Positions 55,878 to 64,000 of a stretch of 64,000 nucleotides of DNA are shown here, piece after piece (position 1 is the stretch's first letter; every line of letters begins with the position of its first letter). A program made the translations under genes and the position numbers. The stretch is from Euglena gracilis (taxonomy: Eukaryota > Euglenida > Euglenophyceae > Euglenales): NCBI GenBank assembly GCA_039621445.1, contig CP154956.1, positions 64,062,257 to 64,126,256 on the forward strand, read 5' to 3'. Below the pieces are notes generated by a model, which worked only from the letters and a program-made list of their open reading frames with translations, was not told the DNA's origin and searched no databases.

Positions 55878-56976
55878 TCAAGCAACGCCCTGATTCCGAA
55901 AATCATAAGGCTTGAAGATGCAAGAGAATCGATCATGGAGGGCTTGCGCTTGGGCCCAGTGAGTCCAATGTTTCTGAAGGGGAAATGAGGCTCAACACCT
56001 GCCACGGCGGCAGACCATTCACAATGGATTGCAAATCTTCGGCCGCGACATCCAGCTCAAAATCGACCTCAGCTGACCCGACCCACCGAATAGCTTCGAA
56101 CCGATGCTGGTCCATGACTTGGCTGAAATACACCCACCGCAATGCACGCAGCAGCGTGTTGGAATCAAACGTTCCTCGTGTGACGTACAAGACCTCGGGG
56201 TACTGGTTGAACACAAGCTGGACAGGAGGTTCATCAATTGCCTGCGCAACAAAAACCAGGCACAAGGGCCTTTGTGCCCTGTCCGATCAGTTGCCCTTGT
56301 CAAAAAAAAAATGCAAATCCGATTTCACATTGCCGCAAAAAGCAACAAGCCATCAAAGCACCTGTCCACATGTCTTGCCACACTTCTCCGTGTTTAGGGT
56401 GAGCGCCGCTTTGCCCAGGCTGAATTTCAAGGTTCCAAATAAATCAATCTCCCAAATCGACCCTCGGGGGTGGTGCCTTGGAGTGCCTGGGCAGGCACTC
56501 CAAGCACCAGATCCAACCCAACAATCAGCACTGGGCACTTGGCCAGGCCAATGCACCGGAAGTCCAGAAAAAGGTATTTTTTTGCCTAGGTCTCCAAGAT
56601 ACCAGGGGTTGGTCAAATTCAGCCTGGTTTCGACCAGTTTCTCCAGAGTAGAGTGCAGCTTCTTCGAATCGTTGCAAAGGCAGTTCGCCACCGACAGTTT
56701 ACACTCCACCACCAGGACCACCTCCCCAGTGCCGGGATCAAACACCACGCCGTCGAACTCCTTCTTGTCGTGCGCAGAAAGTAATCTGCTGGCAACTGGA
56801 AACCGCAGCAGGTCAAGATTCTCGATTAGTCATGTTCCGGCCTTTTTGAGAACCCAAACGCATTCCTCTGAAATTCCCACTGGGTCACATGTCCCCCAAC
56901 CAAGTTCAGCCATTTGGCGAGTACGGAGAAATGCCAACTCCACAGACAAGCAGTTGGCAATATTGCTCAGATAAAT
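55878..56976 (-). CDS. Protein with ExK nuclease-like signature, 3' part of gene
   Basis: Three minus-strand exons: about 56976-56557, 56241-55999, 55973-55878 (TGA at 55880-55878). Exon A encodes LSVELAFLRTRQMAELGWGT and, after an in-frame TGA (56832-56830), NLDLLRFPVASRLLSAHDKK then EFDGVVFDPGTGEVVLVVEC and KLSVANCLCNDSKKL. The D...(V/L)VVECK pattern on two strands is the usual look of PD-(D/E)XK nuclease cores, so a DNA/RNA-processing nuclease fold is possible. Exon B (acceptor TTTTTGTTGCGCAG, 81 codons, phase 0) has VFNQYPEVLYVTRGTFDSNT and helical sequence to GLPPWQ. Exon C follows a 25-bp gap that looks like a complete intron (GTGTTG...TTTCCCCTTCAG) and ends CIFKPYDFRNQGVA. The TGA means a pseudogene, a recoded codon, or a missed 33-bp intron. 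No named family recognised. Confidence 0.5.
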
Positions 56977-57113
56977 TCAACGGTTGTTCACACTCCGTTT
57001 GGAGGTTGATTCTGCACTCGGTTTATTTTGGTTGCCGTTTTTCATCAATGTAATGTAATAAAAATTTTCCGGGAAATTGGCTGGAGTTATCTAATTGTCG
57101 CTGAAATGGGAAC

Positions 57114-57378
57114 TAGGGCGGTCCTTAACAAGCAAAAAAACTTCCCTTCCCAGCACATTCAATGAAATCCACAAGGAAAAATGGAGCAAAAAGTTATTTC
57201 TGTCATCCTTGGACCATCGCCCATCTGCCGAAAAATTCAAAAAAGATGATTTTCGACCTCTGAATTTTTGCCCCCGTTCAAGGCTCAATTCGACCCTTTC
57301 TGCTGCTAACCCTCCCTCCAGCCAGACCGCCCCTCAAGGCCTACCCTGAGACCTGAGGGACGGGCAAAGGCTGCCCTG
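57114..57378 (-). mobile_element. hAT-like MITE, inverted and diverged
   Basis: The left end TAGGGCGGTCCTTAAC and the right end GGCTGCCCTG; the body reads as the reverse complement of the family ('cagcacattcaatgaaa', 'ggaccatcgcccatc'). No duplication seen. Confidence 0.65.
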
Positions 57379-58279
57379 CCGGGTTGGACCCACAGAAACC
57401 GAAACCCAGCAAAAAAATGTATATTTCAACGAGCTGTGGAAAAGGTGCTGGAATTGTGAGAAACTGAAACCCAAAAAAAACAGACCTCATTTGCCAACAA
57501 ACCAGACAGAAAATTTACATCGCTTTCACAGTCAAAGTTGCAGCAAAGAAACCTCATCAAAAAAGCCAGGGTGTAACCCCCATTGACAGACCATTTGCCG
57601 CAGAAAATGGTTGGAGTGAGGATGCACTTTAGTTCAAATTTGCAATTTGCTATTCGCAATTCACAATTCGCTTTTGGGGGATGGACTTCAGGTTTTCAAA
57701 TGCTTCAAGGTGATTCGCCAGCTTCATGACACGATTAGGCAGTTCGGCCATTCGAAAATAGTAATTCTTTTTTTTTGTTCCTTTTGTTTACGGCTGTGGC
57801 TCAACATCCACCACAGGAAAACTGCATCGGCGCACAGGATTGGATTGCTACACACGAGACGACTTTGGAGAGCATTCTTCCCGGGCAATGCTGAGTCAAG
57901 AAAAAAACCCATCAGGACCACCAGGGGACAAAACATAAAACAGACGTCTGTGGAACTTGAAAGCCATCCTTGTCAACAGACCTCTCAAAACCAGCACCTG
58001 ACTCCGGTGAGGTGTTGGTCACTGAGCCCAGGATGCTTCTGAGCAACCTGGTTGTGGGGCGGGGACGGCCAAAGGGGGGTTTGCCGATCGCATGACTTTT
58101 GGCCGCAAATGGATCCAATTTCAAGCAAAAATCTAATTCCTGCACAACAAGAATTTCACACCTTGCCTTCCAAAGCAACCTTCCAAGGGGGTACTTTATA
58201 GTCAAGTCAGTTTCATACTTCAAATTGGACCTTGGGGGGAAAACTCATATTTGCCAGATGGGGGGGAACATACCTACCC

Positions 58280-58570
58280 CCCCCCCCGGGAAACTGTCAC
58301 CTGACAGGTTGGCCAGTACCGGGGACCCTGACAACTTCCTACACTGACAGGTTGGCCGGTACCAGGGACCCTGACAGTTTCCCAGGCGGGACCCTGACAG
58401 TTTCCCGGGTAGGGCATTTCAAGGGAAAATCAATGAAAAATGACCCTGACAGGTTGGCCGGTACCGGGGACCCTGACAACTTCCTACACTGACAGGTTGG
58501 CCGGTACCGGGGACCCTGACAGTTTCCCGGGCGGGACCCTGACAGGTTCTCAAGCATGACAGTTTCCGGG
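58280..58570 (+). repeat. Tandem repeat with CCCTGACAGGTTGGCCGGTACC
   Basis: Five or so units of 45-65 bp built from CCTGACAG, TTGGCCGGTACCGGGGACC and TTTCCCGGG words, with a nested higher-order duplication (58300-58385 resembles 58445-58530). Confidence 0.85.
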
Positions 58571-58870
58571 GGGGGGGGGGTAGGTATTCCGGAGGTTGGT
58601 TCCACACGGTACCAGGTAACCAGAAAGACTCAAAAAATATTTTTTAAAAAAGCACAAAACAAAATGATGCGAAATGAATGGAGCTGAAGCCAAAAAAAAG
58701 TCTGAAAACACACGCAAGCACTCCGGTCCCACCTTCCGGGGGGGACAGGGAGGCACAGGGGGGGGGGGGCACCCCAAAGTGGCCGATTTTGGCCACAAAA
58801 ACGAACCCTAACACGGGCCAGGCGTGTCGGCAGTCAAAACAGCATACAGATGATAGACGGTCTCCAGGGG

Positions 58871-59516
58871 TAAACCCCCCCCATTTAAACCGACCCGTCG
58901 GTTTAGGACTTTTGGGTTGGCGGAAATCCTGGAGGGGGTCGGTTTAGACGGGGGGTCGGTTTCAGGGGAGCACACGGCTGGCCGACGACGTGACGGAAGC
59001 GGGTTGATGTTAGCAAGGCAATTTCAATTGGCAAATGCCCAATTTGGTCAGCCAATTCCTAATTTTGAGTGACAAATGCCTAATTTGGGATGCAAATTCT
59101 AAATTTTCGGGGGCAAATGCTGAATTTTGGGTGTAATATCCAATTTTTTGGTGGCAAACTGCCTAATTTTGGGTGCAAACTTCAATTTTTAGATAGCAAA
59201 TGCCTAATTTTTGTAATTTTTGGGTTCCAACACCAATTTTCGGAGGAAAATGCCCAATTTGAGGTGCAAACTCCAAAATTTGGAAGCAAATGCCTAATTT
59301 TGGGTGTAAAATCCCAATTTTGGGTCATCAATACTAACTATTCAATGAGCATGGACGCTCTTTCCGTTGGCGGCTTCCATTATGTTGTGCATGTTTGTCA
59401 TCCAACTTGCCATGGGTCGGTTTATTTCTTTTTTTGGTTGAAATTCTGCAATGGGTCGGTGTGGAAGGGTAGGTCGGTTTAGAAGGGGAGTCGGTTTAAA
59501 TGGGGGGGGGGGGTTA
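58871..59516. mobile_element. TA-flanked element carrying AAATGCCTAATTT repeats
   Basis: TA/AACCCCCCCC/ATTTAAACCGAC at the left; the inverted right end is TA/ACCCCCCCCCCCC/ATTTAAACCGAC. TCGGTTTA words recur near both ends. The interior 59010-59330 is a degenerate tandem array like 9715-10165. Confidence 0.72.
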
Positions 59517-60949
59517 CTCTTGCCTGGCAGACACTTTGGAAACTATGCGATTTTTCGATTTTTGAAAAATGGATTCTTTGACCAAAAATCTCTCCTCGGC
59601 GAAATGCCAGAGTCGAAACTCGGGGGGAGATTGGCTAATCATATACAGTTTGGACCCTTGTTGGCTGAATAATTTGGGCCTGGAAAAGAGCAGATATTTT
59701 TTTTAAGTTTTGTGGCCCGGGGGGGGGGGAGGGGAGTGGGCGGGTTTGTCCAGGCTGAGCCCCCCCCCCTGGGGAGGGGGGTCGGGCTGGGTGGGTATCC
59801 CGCCAGAGGCGGGTTTTTCTCTGTTTTCGGCGCAAAGCGCCAGCAGGGGTTTTCTTAAGGATTCTGGGGTCCGTCCCGTGGGCCGGCTGGAAAAAGGTGC
59901 TGGCTGGAAACAAAGTGTTGGCTGGACCCCCCCTGGGGGGTTGTGGTCCGGGGGCGGGGTCCGGCTGGCTGGGAGCTGGACCCAGCGGGTACCCAGAAAA
60001 ATGCCTGCAAAAGCCCAAATCCAGCCGGGTTGGCATTTTTTCAGCCAAAATTTGGAGGTGAAAACGCAAAAACCGTTGCAACCTGGACTGAGGTTGGTTG
60101 GATGCCCAGATTGTCTTGACCACCCTTGGAAAATAGACACCTTGAACTTTCTCAGAATTCTTAAAATTCATCAAAGAACCTTAAAACTCTTGGCTGGTCC
60201 TCAGGCCCAAGGGCGGTCCTTGAAGGACAGTCCTTCGGGAAAAACTATTCCTATCCATTATGGACCGCTGCAAGCGCCTTGATAAACAATTTTTGTGCGT
60301 CTTTCCTGACTGCCGCACAAGCCGTCCAGACAACTAAACCAATTCAGCACCAGGTTGGTGCATGCAATGTTGGACACCTCGGCGAACCCTGTCGAAAATA
60401 TTTAGTGGCACTCCGCTCCAGTTTTGGCCCTACCAGTTCAACCACTTTTCTCCAGCCCCTTCCCAGCATACTGTCCCCAGAAAAAAAAATACCGCATCTA
60501 AACCCTTTTAGAGGTAAATTATTCAGATGGTAATAAGAATCAACATATGGGCGAAAGTGGCCAGACCCGACCAAAGTTTCCCCAGCGGAGCCGTCACAAT
60601 CCCTGTTGGGAGGAAAGTTTCGATGCTCACTTGTCAGGGGGGCTGTTGCATTTGGAGGGCACATTTATCACATGGGGAGGTTTAGCACACCCTCTCCCCC
60701 CCCCATTCTGGTATCCTGGCAGGGAAGGGTTGGGTGGACCGAGGGGAAAAAAACATCATCAGTTCAGAACCACATTGCCCATGTTTTGTCAGTTTCCAAC
60801 CAAACACCCAGAAGGAGGGAGTAAAATGGAGAGACAGCCTGGTTGAGACCCTTGAATGGCCGTTGTTGAAGTATCCAGCGAAGGGGGCTGTGCCCCACGC
60901 CTCCACAGCAGCACGGATGAATGTCTCCGACTGTTTCCCTTGTTCTCAG

Positions 60950-61464
60950 GCAGCCGAGCTCGCACTCAGCAGGTGAACAGGAATAACGTAATTTTTGGAA
61001 TGTCCAAAATGCCCCAAAGCAAAATCTGCTATGTTCAAATGCACCTAGACTTGGGGACAAAAGCCAGGGCCTTGACGGTTGGGTTCAGGTGGCTGCCAAA
61101 GCATACAAGACACATACACCCAGCATATCATGTGTTTTTGGGGCAGCACAACGGCCATGTGTTGTGGGAAAGCACAGCAGGTAAGTGAGCCTACGGCCAA
61201 CACCATACACCCCCACTTAAAAGTGTTTGTCAAAGCACTTGCAGAAATGCGAAGCTGCACCAATAAATGTTTATGGACGCCTGTACACAACTCCATCGAA
61301 AATGCTATGTTGTTGTGCAAGGACATTTTTTCATTTATATTTTTCCCTCTTCTTGTTTCTCAGTTCTGAAGACAGAAAAGGGTGGCACTCCAGAAACAAA
61401 GGGATGGCATGGTGTAGAACCAACAGTTCAAAAAAAGCCACCTGGATCTGATCCTGGGAAATGA
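60950..61464 (+). CDS. Last two exons of an unknown gene
   Basis: Exon 60950-61180 follows acceptor CCTTGTTCTCAG (phase 1) and ends at the canonical donor CAG/GTAAGTGA (phase 1). The exon 61364-61464 follows CCTCTTCTTGTTTCTCAG and ends with TGA. The frame joins GHVLWESTA to VLKTEKGGTPETKGWHGVEP. The visible 110 residues include NNVIFGMSKMPQSKICYVQM, a basic stretch (KHTRHIHPAYHVFLGQHNGH) and a polar lysine/proline tail (TVQKKPPGSDPGK). No family recognised. The exon upstream should lie between 60300 and 60900 but was not identified. Confidence 0.45.
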
Positions 61465-61499
61465 AAAAGGCAAATGTGTGCAAACACACAAATCCAGCA

Positions 61500-61644
61500 A
61501 ACCGTGGCTTAAATGAGAGATCGACCACCAGAGTTGTTGGTCACAGTAAGCCGTTGCGGCCACGTGGGAAGCAGGCAAGGAGTTCACGGCTTTGAAAATT
61601 CTGGTGCGGATGGCCTCGAGATTCGAGGGGCTGGAGGCATCCAC
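61500..61644 (-). CDS. Candidate exon, unknown
   Basis: The minus frame reads VDASSPSNLEAIRTRIFKAV then NSLPASHVAATAYCDQQLWW and SISHLSHG before a possible donor GTTTGCTG. The composition looks coding but the 5' border is unclear and no partner is known. It faces the plus-strand gene ending at 61464. Confidence 0.28.
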
Positions 61645-62509
61645 GTGTGGTTTGGGAGGAAAAACTAGATTGCAGGGGGAGGGGGGGCATTCAAGTCAAT
61701 TTGGCAACCTACAGGTAAAAATAGATAAGAACTCAGCGAGCCCCTTTGTAAAGATGGCACCCCCTGCAATCACCCAGGAGGCTGAAGATTGAGGCAGAAG
61801 AAGAACTCAGAGACTTTAAGAACTCAATAGATGTTTTTCTGTGTCTTTTTTACAAGGAGAGATGACACCACCGAAATCAGCATGTTTGTCCTTCTCTTTC
61901 CAGCCCTTCCTTCAAGCAATGCAACTGATGGATGGGCAAGCGCCGAAGGTGGGGGTGTCCCAATTTCAGAACATGACTGCGAGGTTGCACAACTGATTTT
62001 CTGCGTTATAGGTAGATCACCAAAACCAGAAGTCTGCATCGCACCTGTCTTCCTCCCAGCTTTTACGAGACGACGACTCCGGTGGCAGTCCTTGGGCAAA
62101 AAGAAATATCATCCCAGCATATTCAAAGAAAAACCTTCCTTGGCAGTGTAGATAAAACCTTTCTTTAATGCAAAAAAGATTCAAAAAAACCACTGACAAA
62201 GCATCAGGTTAAAAAGGGGGGTTTAAACCCCCCCAAATTGTATTGCACCCCCAGCTCTATTGGACGGCCGCCTCCGGCGGGGGGGGTGCAGAACTATTTG
62301 GACCCACAGCACTATTGGACTGGGTGCCTCTTAGTCCCGGCCTATCACCACAGGCACCCTTTTTGTCTGCTCAATGTCCTTCTTTGAGGCTAGTGAGGTC
62401 GTGTGGTTCATCTTCGGACGACTTCTGTGAGTTGCTCGGGTGGGAATTTGCCCCCCTTTCCCCTCTCTGCGGAGTAAAAAAGGTGCCTGCAGTAAGCTGC
62501 ACCAGCTTC

Positions 62510-62560
62510 CTAAAAAAAAAAAAAAAAAACAAAAAAAAAAAAAAAGAGAAAAAAAAAATA
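62510..62560 (+). repeat. Poly-A tract
   Basis: About 50 bp of A with few interruptions. It could be the tail of a retroposed copy, but no source gene is recognised upstream. Confidence 0.6.
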
Positions 62561-63539
62561 TGAAAAATAATTAATCCACAAAAGAAAAAAACAAAAATTG
62601 GCGGCCCCCCAAACCTACCAAAAACAACCAACGCCCAAAAGTGCGCCAAAAATCCAACACACCAAGACCCCACCCACCAACCCCCCCGAAATGCTTCCAA
62701 AACCACTTCCCTCCCGCATTTCACATTGCTGTGATTTGGGGGGGTGCAGCACTATTGGACGCTCGCTTCATCCGGCTGGGGGTGCAGCACTATTTGGACC
62801 CGCAGCTCTATTGGCCCCGCAGCACTATTAGGGGGGGGGGTTTAGGCAATTAATGCATTAAACTCCCCCCCATTTGGAACGACCCAACCCCCCCAGGAAA
62901 TTAGAACAAATCCGTTTATACCGACACCCTCTCTTGCATCCAGTGCGCACAAAGGCAAAGCACAAAAAGTACAAGGAGGTCGCGGTAAACACAAAAGAGC
63001 ACTCAGGTTCCTCTCAGTGTCAATTTTTTGGCCAAAAAAAATCAACAGATGGACTGTTGTTTCTTGGGGGTGGATGAGAAATCGGGGGAGAGCCTGAATG
63101 CACGTCGCCTTGTCCCCCACTCCCACTTCAGCACCACGACCATTCATGCCAATCCCCCATTTTTACCCCTGGGATTTCAAGAAATGTGAAAGTGTCATAC
63201 CGACCTGTCGGTATAAATCGGGGGGGTAGGCAAAACAAAAACTGGTCTGAACTGACATATTTTGACGTATACCAGAATTCCAAATTCCAAATTCCATTTT
63301 TGACGAAAGCCAGAATTCCAGCTGGGGGCACCCTGTGCGGAAGCCTGCGAGTCCCCTTAACGTGGAGAAAAGCAAAAACGCCAAAAAAAGGGGGCTCCCG
63401 CCTCCCTTCTCTCTTCTGGATTGGTGTTGCGGGAAACTCCCTCCGACTTGAGAGTGTGTGCATATTGGGCAATGCTGGGCAAATATAATGTCAGTTGGTG
63501 TGGTGCTCTTACCCTGTGTCCATCCAAGGCGGGTGTTCA

Positions 63540-63721
63540 TTGACCAGGACCATTTGAGACAAGAATGCAAACCTCTGTGCGTCACGTGTGGGAAAATGGC
63601 TGCAAGAGTGTTTCTGTTGCAAACCCTGGATGGCCTTCCTACCAGGACAATCCAAATGGCTTATTCCAACATCGAGTTGGCGAGAAACTATGTTGATTCT
63701 TTGGTGGCACAATGCAGATGA
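63540..63721 (+). CDS. Candidate terminal exon, unknown
   Basis: The plus frame ends at TGA 63721 and reads LRQECKPLCVTCGK, then VFLLQTLDGLPTRTIQMAYS and NIELARNYVDSLVAQCR. The Cys spacing might be half a zinc site. No clear acceptor; it could equally be chance. Confidence 0.22.
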
Positions 63722-64000
63722 ACACACAAGCCAAACAAAGTTTCACAAGGAGATTCAGCCTTCTCGATGCTGCTCTTTCCTTTCTTTCTGTTCGCACACT
63801 TCACCAATAGCACACTTCACCGGGGGGGGGGCTTCAATTCTACAAATTCTTGGACTTGTCTAACAGTGCCAAAAAAAAGTATTCCATATTCCCTCAAATT
63901 TTTTTTGTGGGTCACAGCAAAAATCAATATGACAGTCATTATGAAAATCAGGCGAAACAACCCCACTACAGCAAGTGTGTGGGGACCCTCCTGCATGGCG

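Noticed and set aside
55985-56974. A 329-codon plus-strand frame, the longest in the window
   Set aside because: It lies opposite the minus-strand exons at 55878-56976, which have splice sites and natural composition; the plus frame has serine/threonine-rich shadow composition.
62510-62560. Processed pseudogene tail
   Set aside because: There is a poly-A run but no intron-free gene copy upstream and no flanking duplication seen.
1-64000. CRISPR arrays, bacterial operons, tRNA or rRNA genes
   Set aside because: The tandem repeats here lack unique spacers of constant size. No Shine-Dalgarno/operon layout, no cloverleaf or rRNA core motif was noticed by eye; a tRNA scan could still find one.

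Overview
The window is nuclear DNA of a eukaryote, most likely a photosynthetic protist or alga with a large, repeat-loaded genome. The evidence is short exons with ordinary GT..AG borders and matching phases, introns of 25 bp to more than 6 kb, TTAGGG-type telomere repeats, a decayed LINE-type reverse transcriptase, and a gene resembling the chloroplast CSP41 family. Lineage cannot be fixed from this sequence. Intergenic and intronic DNA is full of runs of 8-14 G or C, and most long open frames are by-products of repeats.

Layout. 0.6-4.5 kb, minus strand: four exons of a CSP41-like NAD(P)-fold protein that runs off the left edge; its largest intron holds GGGTGAGG minisatellites. 6.7-7.5 kb, minus: a small two-exon gene for a predicted single-span membrane protein. 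7.6-24.7 kb: a mobile-element graveyard with a 1-kb inverted repeat pair, 113-115 bp palindromes, minisatellites, TA-flanked poly-C/poly-G elements and a few orphan exon-like frames. 27.0-38.1 kb, plus: eleven exons of a Sec3/EXOC1-like exocyst subunit, from the N-terminal PH-like domain into the helical middle part. 38.5-52.3 kb, plus: six more exons (a low-complexity linker, then coiled coil) that stay in phase with the Sec3 series but are not recognisable as Sec3. Their largest intron contains a head-to-head telomeric array (TTAGGG)9-(CCCTAA)15 and a LINE reverse-transcriptase pseudogene broken by a hAT-like MITE. 55.9-57.0 kb, minus: the 3' part of a gene with an ExK nuclease-like signature. 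60.9-61.5 kb, plus: the last two exons of an unknown gene.

Two non-autonomous element groups dominate. One has termini that are a C-run/G-run flanked by TA, as expected of Tc1/mariner-like transposition. The other has CAGGGCGGTCC termini and 8-bp duplications, as expected of hAT. No transposase gene was recognised for either. Family names rest on remembered family features compared by eye; nothing was searched.
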